NCBI RefSeq assembly: GCF_041222825.1
Contig: NZ_CP139482.1
Span: forward strand, 713,001 to 777,000
Length of the DNA stretch: 64,000 nt
Origin: Candidatus Thalassolituus haligoni
Lineage (GTDB): Bacteria; Pseudomonadota; Gammaproteobacteria; Pseudomonadales; Oceanobacteraceae
Direction of reading: 5' to 3'
In this document: positions 18,257 through 28,100 of the stretch, one piece after another
How positions within the stretch are numbered: the first letter of the stretch is position 1
Layout of the letters: each line of letters begins with the position of its first letter
The notes under the pieces: model-generated
Database searches by the model: none
Seen by the model: only the letters and a program-made list of their open reading frames with translations
What the model was told of the DNA's origin: nothing
Position numbers and translations under genes: made by a program

Positions 18257-18265
18257 TTTCCAATT

Positions 18266-18290
18266 AAACCAGCCAAGTGCTGGTTTTTTT
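18266..18290 (+). terminator. Rho-independent terminator of the tRNA operon
   Basis: AAACCAGC (18266-18273) pairs with GCTGGTTT (18279-18286) around a 5-base loop, followed by more Ts to 18290. Confidence 0.88.
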
Positions 18291-18537
18291 GTGCCTGAAA
18301 TTCGCTCGTTCTCGTCGCCTCAACGTAAATACCTCTGGCTCTGAATCAAAAAACGTACGCCAAGCTGAATGATTTTAATCCCCACCGCTGTTTTTCGGTG
18401 AGCATCCGGGTTTGAACGATTATTACCCTGCGAGACAACCCCCACTGGTTGGGGGCAGAATAGACAGCAACCCCATGCAGGGAAGTGAATGGTACTGGTT
18501 CATGCCGCTTCCCTGTGCAGCCCAAGGAATCGCCTTC
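18291..18537. other. Leader region of hsdM with inverted repeats
   Basis: This 247-bp stretch between the tRNA terminator and hsdM holds no gene. Inverted repeats are present: CAGGGAAG (18478) with CTTCCCTG (18508), and a CCCCC/GGGGG pair near 18440-18460. They could control hsdM expression. No copy of the tRNA 3' end is present. Confidence 0.45.
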
Positions 18538-20289
18538 ATGGCCCGCAAGCCCGCTAAAAAAGACGCCTCGAAAACCCAATCCTTTGAACAAACGCTCTGG
18601 GCCACCGCCGACAAACTGCGCGGTAGCGTTGAATCGTCAGAATACAAACACGTGGTGCTGTCGCTGATCTTCCTCAAATTCATCAGCGACAAATTCACTC
18701 AACGCAAGCAGCAACTGATAAACGAAGGACAGGGCGACTATGTCAACATGGTGGAGTTTTACACCATGACCAACACCTTCTACCTGCCGGAAAACAGCCG
18801 CTGGGAGTACATTGCCCAACACGCCAAGCAGGACGACATCGCGGTAAAAATCGACACCGCCCTGTACATCATCGAGAAAAACAACCCATCCCTGCGCGGT
18901 GCGCTGCCGGATAACTACTTCTCGCGCCTTGGCCTCGACGTCAGCAAGCTGGCGGCGCTGATCGACGGCATCAACAATATCGACACTATTGTTCAGGCTG
19001 TGGGGGCTGATGGTGAAGACAGTGCCGGCAGCGCAGCTCAAAAAGCCGCCAGCGAAGAAGACATCGTCGGTCGCGTTTACGAATACTTCCTCGGCAACTT
19101 CGCCGCCACTGAAGGCAAAGGCGGCGGCGAGTTTTACACCCCCAAATGCGTGGTTAACCTGCTGGCCGAAATGATCGAGCCGTATCATGGCAAAATCTAT
19201 GACCCCTGCTGCGGCTCCGGCGGCATGTTTGTACAGTCGATCAAATTTGTTGAAAGCCATCAGGGCAACAAAAAAAACATCTCTATCTACGGTCAGGAAC
19301 AAACCAGCACCACCTACAAGCTGGCCAAGATGAACCTGGCGATTCGTGGCATCAGCGCCAACCTCGGCGACGTGCCTGCCGACACCTTCTTTAAAGACCA
19401 GCACCCGGATTTAAAAGCCGACTTTATCATCGCCAACCCGCCGTTTAACCTGAAGGAATGGCGCGGCCCCGACGAACTCACCGACGACCCGCGCTGGGCC
19501 GGTTACGACACTCCGCCCACCGGCAACGCCAACTACGGCTGGATTTTGCACATGATCAGCAAGCTCAGCGACAACGGCGTCGCGGGCTTTGTACTGGCCA
19601 ACGGCGCGATGAGCACCAACACCAAGGGCGAAGGTGAAATCCGCAAGCAGATCATTCACAACGACCTGGTCGACTGCATGATCGCGCTGCCCGGCCAACT
19701 GTTCTACACCACCCAGATTCCGGTGTGCCTGTGGTTTTTAACCAAGAATAAGAAAGAACAAACCTTCAGCGACGGCCGCAAACAACACCGCAACCGCCAG
19801 GGCGAAACCCTGTTTATCGACGCCCGCAATATGGGCAGCATGATCGACCGCACCCATAAAGAACTCACCGCCGAGGATATTGGCGCGATTGCACGGACGT
19901 ATCATTTGTGGAGAGGGGAGCCGGTTGATTTGTCGGACGTCGGAAGTCGGACGTCGGACGCGAAATCGTCGGAAGTCGGAAGTCAGACGTCGGACGCAAA
20001 CACCACTGCGTCAGATGCCAATTCGTCGGACGTCGGACGTCAGACGTCTGACGCTTATCAGGACGTTGCTGGTTTCTGCAAATCCGCCACTCTGGCCGAC
20101 ATCCAGGCCAACGACTACGTACTGACACCGGGCCGTTACGTAGGCGCGGCAGAAGTGGAAGACGACGGCGAGCTGTTTGAAGAAAAAATGCAGCAACTCA
20201 CCCAAACCCTGTTTCAGCAGATGCGTGATGCGCAGGAGCTGGATGCAGTAATTAAACAGAACCTGAAGGGGCTGGGTTATGGGGAGTGA
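18538..20289 (+). CDS. hsdM: Type I restriction-modification DNA methylase subunit HsdM
   Basis: N6-adenine methyltransferase subunit (583 residues) of a type I system, protecting host DNA and forming M2S and R2M2S complexes. The N-terminal HsdM helical domain is followed by SAM motif I DPCCGSGG (about residue 221) and catalytic motif IV NPPF (about residue 300). The ATG at 18538 is preceded by AAGGAAT at 8 bases; in-frame upstream codons lack this. Residues about 466-506 are an in-frame low-complexity insert (repeating SDVGSRTSDA-like) encoded by a short DNA repeat. It overlaps hsdS by 11 bp. Confidence 0.94.
   Translation: MARKPAKKDASKTQSFEQTLWATADKLRGSVESSEYKHVVLSLIFLKFISDKFTQRKQQLINEGQGDYVNMVEFYTMTNTFYLPENSRWEYIAQHAKQDDIAVKIDTALYIIEKNNPSLRGALPDNYFSRLGLDVSKLAALIDGINNIDTIVQAVGADGEDSAGSAAQKAASEEDIVGRVYEYFLGNFAATEGKGGGEFYTPKCVVNLLAEMIEPYHGKIYDPCCGSGGMFVQSIKFVESHQGNKKNISIYGQEQTSTTYKLAKMNLAIRGISANLGDVPADTFFKDQHPDLKADFIIANPPFNLKEWRGPDELTDDPRWAGYDTPPTGNANYGWILHMISKLSDNGVAGFVLANGAMSTNTKGEGEIRKQIIHNDLVDCMIALPGQLFYTTQIPVCLWFLTKNKKEQTFSDGRKQHRNRQGETLFIDARNMGSMIDRTHKELTAEDIGAIARTYHLWRGEPVDLSDVGSRTSDAKSSEVGSQTSDANTTASDANSSDVGRQTSDAYQDVAGFCKSATLADIQANDYVLTPGRYVGAAEVEDDGELFEEKMQQLTQTLFQQMRDAQELDAVIKQNLKGLGYGE
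19933..20054. repeat. TCGGACG/TCGGAAG repeat tract inside hsdM
   Basis: About ten copies of a 7-9 base word (TCGGACG, TCGGAAG, TCAGACG and close variants) occur in three clusters separated by short spacers. The array stays in frame and is read as Ser/Asp/Thr-rich sequence between the methylase core and the C-terminal helices. It looks like a mobile or expandable intragenic repeat rather than native coding sequence. Confidence 0.85.
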
Positions 20290-21709
20290 GTGGCGGAAGG
20301 TAAAACTCGAAGAAGTCGCCTCTGAAGTCACGGTTGGCTATGTTGGTTCTATGACGTCGGAGTACATAGAGTCAGGAGTTCCGTTTTTGAGATCAAAGAA
20401 TGTTGATCCGTTTACTGTAAATCTGGATGACATCAAATACATATCTCCAGAGTTTAACGAAAAGTTAAAAAAATCCGCTCTTGCTCCCGGGGATGTCGTC
20501 ATTGTTCGCACAGGGAAGCCAGGAACCTGTGCGGTTATTCCTGACTGGTTAGAGAGCGCGAATTGCTCTGACCTTGTGATTGTTCGATGTGGGCCGGAAA
20601 TTAATAATCGTTTTCTCGCGTATTACGTCAATACGGTCGCTAGCAGCCATGTGAATGCTCACCTTGTTGGCGCTGTGCAGCAGCACTTCAATGTAGGTTC
20701 GGCAAAATTAATGGAATTGTCTTTGCCGTCATTGGAAGTTCAGGAGCAAATTGTTTCTATCCTCTCGGCTCTCGATAACAAAATCGCCCTGAACCGCCAG
20801 ATCAACACCACTCTCGAATCCATGGCGCAGGCGTTGTTTAAAAGCTGGTTTGTCGATTTCGACCCCGTGATCGACAACGCCCTCGCCGCTGGTCATGACA
20901 TTCCGGACGAGCTGCAAGCCCGCGCCGCCCGCCGCCGCGCTTTGCGTGGCAGTGACAGCGAGGGCGAGAGCAACGCCGAAACCCGCACACACCCACAAGG
21001 CCCGACACACCCCGCCGACGTGCAACAACACTTCCCCGACCGCTTTGTCTTTACCGAAGACATGGGCTGGGTGCCCGAAGGGTGGGAGGTGGTTACGTTG
21101 AAAGAAATGACCCAAAAAATTGGTAGTGGAGCAACTCCAAGAGGCGGTCAAAGTGTTTATCAAGAGTCAGGAATATCGTTGATTCGTAGCCAAAATATTT
21201 ATGACTCAGATTTCGTCTGGGATGGACTGGCTTTTATCACTGATGAAGCAGCGTTGCAGTTAAAGAACGTTGAAGTCATGGAGGGTGATGTCCTGATTAA
21301 CATTACGGGAGCCTCAATTCTTCGTACCTGCATCGTTGAGCCATCTGTTCTACCTGCCCGAGTAAATCAGCACGTAGCGATTATTCGCCCCAAGAGCGGT
21401 GTTCCATCTCGTTATTTACACCTGCATCTTTTGAATCAAAAAATCAAAAATCATCTGATGGCCCAAAATGCTGGAGCATCCAGAGAGGCTGTTACGAAAG
21501 GCCACCTGGAAGCAGTTCCTGTATTGCAGCCGGATTCAAAAGTTTTGAGCTTTTTTGAACGTTACACCGTAGGGATGACCGACAAGAGCTTAGCTTGTGG
21601 CGCAAGTAGTAAGACGCTAGTAGACCTCCGCGATTCCTTACTCCCCAAACTGCTTTCCGGCCAGATCACCATCCCCGATGCCGAGCAGGTCTTAGACGAG
21701 GTGCTGTAA
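20279..21709 (+). CDS. hsdS: Type I restriction-modification specificity subunit HsdS
   Basis: The 476-residue DNA-recognition subunit with two target recognition domains (about 5-160 and 270-430). Each ends in a conserved helical spacer, the first visible as LALNRQINTTLESMAQALFKSWF-type sequence (about 165-190) and the second as LRDSLLPKLLSGQI near the C-terminus. The two TRDs read a bipartite site that cannot be predicted by eye. The central linker is charged and rich in Pro/Thr/His. Base composition in the TRDs is more AT-rich than in hsdM, usual for swapped specificity domains. Confidence 0.93.
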   Translation: MGSEWRKVKLEEVASEVTVGYVGSMTSEYIESGVPFLRSKNVDPFTVNLDDIKYISPEFNEKLKKSALAPGDVVIVRTGKPGTCAVIPDWLESANCSDLVIVRCGPEINNRFLAYYVNTVASSHVNAHLVGAVQQHFNVGSAKLMELSLPSLEVQEQIVSILSALDNKIALNRQINTTLESMAQALFKSWFVDFDPVIDNALAAGHDIPDELQARAARRRALRGSDSEGESNAETRTHPQGPTHPADVQQHFPDRFVFTEDMGWVPEGWEVVTLKEMTQKIGSGATPRGGQSVYQESGISLIRSQNIYDSDFVWDGLAFITDEAALQLKNVEVMEGDVLINITGASILRTCIVEPSVLPARVNQHVAIIRPKSGVPSRYLHLHLLNQKIKNHLMAQNAGASREAVTKGHLEAVPVLQPDSKVLSFFERYTVGMTDKSLACGASSKTLVDLRDSLLPKLLSGQITIPDAEQVLDEVL

Positions 21710-21711
21710 CC

Positions 21712-23733
21712 ATGCTTGAAATCCAGACCCTTGACGATATTGCTGCCTTGCGTGAAAGCGCCGACATCGAATGTAAACTGGCCGCTGGCAAGGACGGCCA
21801 GGGTGAGCTGCCAAAGGATTTCTGGGGCAGTTACAGCGCCTTTGCCAATAGTGGTGGGGGCGATGTGTTACTGGGGCTGGAAGAGAAAAAGTCGCGCTTT
21901 TCGGTCGGTGGTATTCAGCAGCTTGGTCGGGTGCTGGATAACCTATGGAATCTGGTGAATAACCCACAGAAAGCCAGCGTCAACCTGCTGCGGGAGTCCG
22001 ACGTCCGGGTCATTCCCCTTGAAGGCCAGAATATTATCCATATTCACGTGCCAGCGGCGGCACGCAAACAGCGCCCGGTGTATGTAGGTGGTAACCCGAT
22101 AACGGGTACTTACAAGCGCAACCACAGCGGTGATTTTCTGTGCGACGAAGAAACGGTTCGTCGAATGATGGCGGAGCAGGTTGAAGACAGCCGCGACAAT
22201 GAGATTCTGTTTGGCTTTGGGCTGGATGATCTCGATGCTGATACCTTTAAAGCCTACCGCCAGCTGTATGTCAGCTTGCAGCCAGACCACCCCTGGAATG
22301 AGGCTGACGCTCGCGTGTTTCTGCGCAATATCGGCGGCTGGCGTATGGATCGTGAGTCTGGCAAGGAAGGGCTGACCCGTGCCGGTTTGCTGATGTTTGG
22401 GCAGTTGCCGTCGATTCAGGAATGTTTCCCGAACTACATGCTGGATTATCAGGAACGCCCGCAAGCCACCACGGAAGCCCGCTGGATTGACCGGCTGACG
22501 CTGGATGGTAGCTGGCCGGGCAATCTGTTCGATTTTTATCGCAGGGTTATCAAAAAGCTCACCAGTGATCTGAAAGTGCCGTTTTCGCTGGAAGGTGATG
22601 TGAGGCAGGACAATACACTGGTGCATCAGGCGCTGCGTGAAGCCCTGATTAACACCCTGGTGCACGCCGATTACACCGGTCGGGCGTCGGTGCTGGTGGT
22701 CAAGCGGCCTGATATGTTTGGCTTTCGTAATCCAGGCTTGATGAGGGTGCCACAAGAGCAGGCAGTGCAGGGTGGTGACAGTGATTGTCGTAACCGATTG
22801 ATTCACCAAATGTTCCGGTATGTCGGGCTGGGCGAACAGGCGGGCTCTGGTGTGCCAAAAATTTATCGTGGCTGGGACAGCCAGCACTGGCGAACGCCAC
22901 TGCTGTATGAGAAAGATTCACCCTCAGAGCAGACGTTACTTGAATTGCGTATGCTCGATCTGTTACCGGAAGGTGTGGTCGAGAACCTCAAGGTTATGCT
23001 GGGCAAAGGCTTTGACGAACTCAGTCATCTGGAACGACTGATTTTGGCCACCGCGATGACTGAGCAAGTGGTCAGCCATGGCCGTATGGCTGAAATTACT
23101 ACCGAACATGCCCACGATCTGACGCTGGCATTCCAGGCGCTGAGTAAAAAAGAGCTGCTGGTGGCTTATGGCCGTGGTCGGGGAACCGTTTACCGCTTGC
23201 CCGGAAACGATGGCCCAACGGCTGATCAGGTATTTGGTGAGCATGTGCCTGGGTCGGTTGCTATGTCTGAAGCTGGCGCTATGTCCGGAGCTAATGACGG
23301 TAGCTCCGGACATAACGAGCAGAGCTCTGGACATAACGAGCAGAGCTCCGGATATAGTCAGAGGGATAGTAATGGTTGTTTGCTGGTCGAGGGTTTAAGC
23401 CGACCTTTGATTGATCGGCTGGACCTGCTGGCTTCAGAACTGGGCAGATCGTTGGTGATTGATGCTTGGGATGCGCAGCAAAGCAGGCGATTACCTCCGG
23501 AGGCGATGGCAGAAATTGTTCTCGACCTTTGTAAAAAGCATTACCTGACCTTGCCGGTACTCTGCGAGCTACTCGTGAGAAAACCTGAATCGTTGCGTAA
23601 AAATACGCTTAAGCCATTGGTAGATAGCGGAAAGCTGGTGATGGCCTTTCCTGATACGCCGACCCATCCACGGCAGGCCTACACAGTGAATGTTCGACAC
23701 TCGTCAACACTGGCTCAAAACGACAACCGATGA
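21712..23733 (+). CDS. AlbA_2 (Schlafen-like) and ATPase-domain protein in the hsd locus
   Basis: A 673-residue protein. The N-terminal AlbA_2/Schlafen-type domain is visible as ADIECKLA and GSYSAFANSGGGDVLLG (about residues 17-50). A GHKL-type ATPase part follows (HQALREALINTLVHADY about 303-319, later GLGEQAGSGVPKIYRGW), then winged-helix-like regions. A 21-bp repeat encodes a SSGHNEQ linker. It starts 2 bp after the hsdS stop, so it belongs to the same transcript. Such genes are frequent passengers of type I loci; nucleic-acid binding or regulation is inferred. Confidence 0.8.
   Translation: MLEIQTLDDIAALRESADIECKLAAGKDGQGELPKDFWGSYSAFANSGGGDVLLGLEEKKSRFSVGGIQQLGRVLDNLWNLVNNPQKASVNLLRESDVRVIPLEGQNIIHIHVPAAARKQRPVYVGGNPITGTYKRNHSGDFLCDEETVRRMMAEQVEDSRDNEILFGFGLDDLDADTFKAYRQLYVSLQPDHPWNEADARVFLRNIGGWRMDRESGKEGLTRAGLLMFGQLPSIQECFPNYMLDYQERPQATTEARWIDRLTLDGSWPGNLFDFYRRVIKKLTSDLKVPFSLEGDVRQDNTLVHQALREALINTLVHADYTGRASVLVVKRPDMFGFRNPGLMRVPQEQAVQGGDSDCRNRLIHQMFRYVGLGEQAGSGVPKIYRGWDSQHWRTPLLYEKDSPSEQTLLELRMLDLLPEGVVENLKVMLGKGFDELSHLERLILATAMTEQVVSHGRMAEITTEHAHDLTLAFQALSKKELLVAYGRGRGTVYRLPGNDGPTADQVFGEHVPGSVAMSEAGAMSGANDGSSGHNEQSSGHNEQSSGYSQRDSNGCLLVEGLSRPLIDRLDLLASELGRSLVIDAWDAQQSRRLPPEAMAEIVLDLCKKHYLTLPVLCELLVRKPESLRKNTLKPLVDSGKLVMAFPDTPTHPRQAYTVNVRHSSTLAQNDNR
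23302..23364. repeat. 21-bp tandem repeat, three copies, in the AlbA_2 gene
   Basis: Units at 23302, 23323 and 23344 (AGCTCCGGACATAACGAGCAG and variants; third copy degenerate). Each adds seven residues (SSGHNEQ), so copy changes keep frame and would alter linker length. Confidence 0.85.
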
Positions 23734-23864
23734 TCACGATTCATTCCACCAAAAAACTGCTGGCCAAATTGCCGCTGAATGAACAGGGCTTGCTGCCAAA
23801 AGATCGCCGTTTCGATGAGGCGCAGCTTTACGACCGACCCGGAGCACGGGTCGACGACCGATAA
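23730..23864 (+). pseudogene. Remnant of a small protein gene (DUF6933-like N-terminus)
   Basis: A 44-codon frame begins MITIHSTKKLLAKLP, which I associate with the start of DUF6933-type proteins of roughly 170-190 residues. The ATG overlaps the preceding stop (ATGA), as a genuine operon member would. The frame ends early at 23864. Just past it, in the +1 frame, the sequence reads DNVISLAAFRKRQ and stops, which looks like a natural C-terminus. I infer an internal deletion with frameshift. It could instead be a real 44-residue peptide. Confidence 0.45.
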
Positions 23865-24117
23865 TGTGATTTCGTTGGCTGCGTTCAGAAAACGACAGTA
23901 ATAATGGCAGCATAACGGCAGCCCTGGCCACGCGAACAACCTTGGGCTGGCAGCATCCTGCGGGGTTGGATTCGTGTCGGACTGATAAAGACGCGAAGCG
24001 GCTGACGTCGGCGTGTCGGCTGCAGTCTTGTCCGACCGACGGTGAGAGCCGGTTTTCCTGCAAAAGCGTTATGCTTTGCTGCTGTATATTTATACAGATT
24101 AAGCCAGAGGTAACACC
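23865..24117. other. 253-bp intergenic region before the RhuM/Fic gene
   Basis: No gene is seen apart from the +1-frame tail of the small remnant (to about 23901). The right end carries the LexA-type operator and the ribosome site of the next gene. Confidence 0.5.
24082..24097 (+). promoter_or_regulatory. LexA (SOS) operator upstream of the RhuM/Fic gene
   Basis: CTGTATATTTATACAG is a perfect match to the gammaproteobacterial LexA consensus CTGT-N8-ACAG, with an all-A/T centre and perfectly paired 7-base arms. It ends 20 bp before the ATG, where it would overlap the promoter or early transcript. Confidence 0.85.
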
Positions 24118-25116
24118 ATGAGCACACCCGAGCAAAGCAGTAAAGCCATTGAGATCTACCAAAGCAGCGATGGCCACACCCGGATTGAGGTGCGGCTGGC
24201 AGAGGAGTCTGTCTGGCTGAACCGTCAGCAGTTGGCCGAGCTGTTCGGGCGGGATGTAAAAACCATCGGCAAGCACATTGCCAATGTGTTCCGGGAGGGG
24301 GAGTTGAGCAGGGATTCAGTTGTCGCAAATTTTGCGACAACTGCCGATGACGGCAAAACCTATCAGGTCGAGCACTATAACCTGGATGTCATTATCTCGG
24401 TCGGCTATCGGGTTAAATCCCGGCAAGGCACCCAATTCCGTATCTGGGCCACTCAACGTCTGAAAGAGCTGCTGGTGCAGGGTTACACCCTGGATAAAAC
24501 CCGCTTTGAGAAAAACGCCGTCGAGCTGGAGCAGGCGCTGGCCTTGATCCAGAAAGCCGCGCAAAGCCCGGAGTTGTCTGGCCCGGCGGGGCGTGGTCTG
24601 GTGGATATTGTCTCGCGCTATACCCAAACCTTTTTGTGGTTGCAGCGTTACGACGAAGGCTTGCTGGAAGAACCCGCCGGAGAAAACGGCGGCCAGTTAC
24701 CCACCCCTGACGATGCCATGCAGGCGTTAGGTCAGCTCAAGCAATCGCTGATAGCGCGAGGCGAGGCCACCGAGCTATTCGCCAAAGTGCGGGAGCACGG
24801 GCTGGCGGGTATTTTCGGCAACCTTGACCAAACCGTCTTTGGCGAACCGGCTTATCCAACCGTCGAGAGTAAAGCCGCGCATTTGCTGTATTTTGTGGTA
24901 AAAAATCATCCGTTCGCCGACGGCAACAAACGCAGCGGCGCGTTTCTGTTTGTCGACTTTTTACACCGTAATGGCCGCTTGTTCAGTGCGGAAGGTTATC
25001 CGGTGATTAACGATACCGGCCTGGCGGCGTTAACCTTGCTGGTGGCCGAATCCGACCCGAAACAGAAAGAGACGCTGATTCGGCTGATTATGAATATGTT
25101 AAGCCTCAATCATTAA
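24118..25116 (+). CDS. RhuM/Fic-Doc fusion protein, SOS-controlled
   Basis: A 332-residue protein with an N-terminal RhuM (virulence protein) domain (WLNRQQLAELFGRDVKTIGKH, about 32-52) and a C-terminal Fic/Doc domain. The active-site loop is HPFADGNKRSG (about residue 262). It has Lys in place of the second Gly of the AMPylating Fic motif HxFxxGNGRxxR and lacks the last Arg, so it is closer to Doc (HxFxxANKR), a kinase. AGAGG precedes the ATG by 7 bases. It sits between hsdS/AlbA_2 and hsdR under a LexA box; a DNA-damage-linked effector or restriction modulator is inferred. Confidence 0.85.
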   Translation: MSTPEQSSKAIEIYQSSDGHTRIEVRLAEESVWLNRQQLAELFGRDVKTIGKHIANVFREGELSRDSVVANFATTADDGKTYQVEHYNLDVIISVGYRVKSRQGTQFRIWATQRLKELLVQGYTLDKTRFEKNAVELEQALALIQKAAQSPELSGPAGRGLVDIVSRYTQTFLWLQRYDEGLLEEPAGENGGQLPTPDDAMQALGQLKQSLIARGEATELFAKVREHGLAGIFGNLDQTVFGEPAYPTVESKAAHLLYFVVKNHPFADGNKRSGAFLFVDFLHRNGRLFSAEGYPVINDTGLAALTLLVAESDPKQKETLIRLIMNMLSLNH

Positions 25117-25150
25117 ACGCAGCCTGGCTGCCATCAAAAAGGAATCAGGG

Positions 25151-28100
25151 ATGAGCTTTACTGAAGCCAGGCTGGAACAGGCCATTATCGAATTGCTCGG
25201 GCAGCAGGGTTTTCCGCATATACCCGGCGGGTCGCTGGGCCGCTCGAAATCCGGGGTGCTGATCAAGGAGGATTTACGCGCTTATCTGGGCAAACGCTAC
25301 GCCACCGAGCAGATCACTGCATCTGAAATCGACACCATTATCCATCAGCTGGAGAAGCTGCCCGCCGCCGATCTGTACGACAGCAACCGCACCATTCACC
25401 GTCGGGTGGCCGATGGTTTTTTGCTCAAGCGCGAGCCTGCCGCCGGGGATAAACAGCGCAGTAAAAAAGATCTGTATATCCAGCTAATTGACTATGCCGG
25501 GTTGCCCGAGCAGCGCGTGCCAGCAGAAGGCGAGGTAGAAACCCTGGCAGCCGCTGCGGTGAACGATCCACAAACCGCCTATGGCGACGGCAATATCTAC
25601 AAGCTGGTCAACCAGCTGGAGATTGAGGGTAATGAACTGCGCAAACCGGACGCCATTTTGTATATCAATGGCCTGCCGCTGGTGGTGTTTGAATTTAAAA
25701 GCGCGATTCGTCCGGAAGCGACCATTCACGATGCCTGGGTGCAGCTGACCAGATATTACGCCCGCGATATTCCCGAACTCATGAAGTACAACGCCCTGTG
25801 TGTGATCAGCGATGGCGTCAACTCGCGTATGGGCTCGCTGTTTGCGCCCTACGAGTATTTCTACACCTGGCGCAAGATCACCGGCCACGAAACCATCGAG
25901 GCCGACGGCATCAGTGCGCTGCACACCATGATGCAGGGGCTGTTCGACAAAACCCGGCTGCGCGAGGTGATTCGTCATTTTGTGCTGTTCCCGGATGTGT
26001 CGAAGCGCGAGGACAAGATCGTCTGCCGCTATCCGCAGTTTTACGCCGCCACCCGTTTGTATCAGAACATTCTGGCGCACCGCAAAGTGCCGGATGGCCA
26101 GGGCGGGGTGCGTGGCGGAGACGGCAAGGGCGGCACTTACTTTGGTGCCACCGGCTGTGGCAAAAGCTTCACCATGCTGTTTTTAACCCGACTGCTGATG
26201 AAAAGCGTGGCCTTTGAAAGCCCGACCATTGTGCTGATTACCGACCGCACCGACCTCGATGATCAGCTGTCCGGCCAGTTTACCAACGCCAAAACCTACA
26301 TTGGCGATAACACCGTGGTCAGCGTCGAAAGCCGCCAGCACCTGCGCGAGTTGCTGCAAGGGCGCAGCAGCGGCGGGGTGTTTCTGACCACCATTCACAA
26401 GTTCAGCGAAGACATCGAGCTGCTGACCAATCGCTGCAACGTGATCTGTATTTCCGACGAAGCCCACCGCAGCCAGATCAATCTGGATCAGAAGGTGCGC
26501 ATCACCGAACAGGGCGTCAAACGTACTTATGGCTTTGCCAAATACCTGCACGACTCGCTGCCCAACGCCACGTATGTGGGTTTTACCGGTACACCGATCG
26601 ACGCCACGCTGGATGTGTTCGGTGAGGTGATCGACAGCTATACCATGACCGAGTCGGTAAAAGACGAGATCACCGTGCGCATCGTCTACGAGGGCCGCGC
26701 CGCCAAGGTGGTGCTGGACAACAACAAGCTGCAAGAGATCGAGGCGTACTACAAGGAGTGCGCCGACGAAGGCAGCTCCGACTACGCCATCGAGGAAAGC
26801 AAAAAAGCCAGCGCCAATATGAACGTCATTCTCGGCGACCCCGACCGCATCCAGGCGCTGGCCAAAGACTTTGTTCACCACTATGAACAACGCATCGAAG
26901 AAGGCGCAACCCTGAAGGGTAAAGCCATGTTTGTGTGCAGCAGCCGCGAGATTGCCTACCGCTTCTGGCAGGAAGTGACCGACCTGCGCCCGCAATGGAA
27001 CGAAATGCTGATTGCTGAAGAGAACGACAAGCTGTCGGAGAAGGAAAAACAGGACATCAAACCGATGGAACGGATCAAGATGATCATGACTCGTGGCAAG
27101 GATGACCCGGCAGCGCTTTATGAAATGCTCGGCACCAAGGAGTATCGCGAGATGCTCAGTCGCCAGTTCAAAAAGGCGGAATCCAATTTCAAAATTGCCA
27201 TTGTGGTGGATATGTGGCTGACCGGCTTCGACGTGCCGTTCCTCGATACCATCTACATCGACAAACCAATCCAGCGCCATAACCTGATCCAGACCATCTC
27301 GCGGGTGAACCGCAAGTTTGAAGGCAAGGAGAAAGGCCTGGTGGTGGATTACATCGGCATCAAAAAGCAGATGAATCTGGCGCTGGCGCACTACAACAAG
27401 GCCGACCAGCAGAACATCGAAGAGATACAGCAGTCGGTGATTGTGGTGAAAGACCACCTCGACCTGCTGGGCAAGATTTTCCACAAGTTCGACACCACGC
27501 CGTACTTCAGCGGCAGCCCGCTGGAGCAGCTTAACTGCCTGAATATGGCCGCTGAGTTTGTGCAGATCACCGACAAGATCGAAAAGCGTTTTATGGCGCT
27601 GGTGAAACGCCTGAAAGCGGCGTTTGATATTTGCAGTGGCTCGGAATCCATCAACCAGGATGAACGTGACTGGATCCACTTCTATCTGGCGGTGCGCTCG
27701 ATTGTGTTCAAACTCACTCGGGGGAACGCCCCGGACACCGCGAAGATGAACGCCCGCGTGCGCGAGATGATTGCCGAAGCGTTAAAAGCCGACGGCGTCG
27801 AAGAAATCTTCAAAATGGGCGAAAACCAGGGTGGCGAAGTCGACATCTTCGATGACGATTACCTGGCCAAGATCGAAAAGATCAAACTGCCTAACACCCG
27901 TATCAAGCTGCTGCAGCAACTGCTGGCCCGCGCCATTGAAGACTTCAAAAAGGTCAACAAAACCCAGGGCCTGAACTTCAGCGAGAAATTCCGCCAGTTG
28001 GTGGAAAACTACAACGAACGGAATGAAGACAGTGTGCTGGTGAGCGACGTGCTGGAAGACTTCTCCGACCAGATCGTTGATCTGCTGCAGGCGCTGAAAA

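Noticed and set aside
26183..27679. 498-codon open frame antisense to hsdR
   Set aside because: It lies wholly inside hsdR, which has all motifs. Long antisense frames are common in high-GC genes of strong codon bias, and the translation looks like no known protein.
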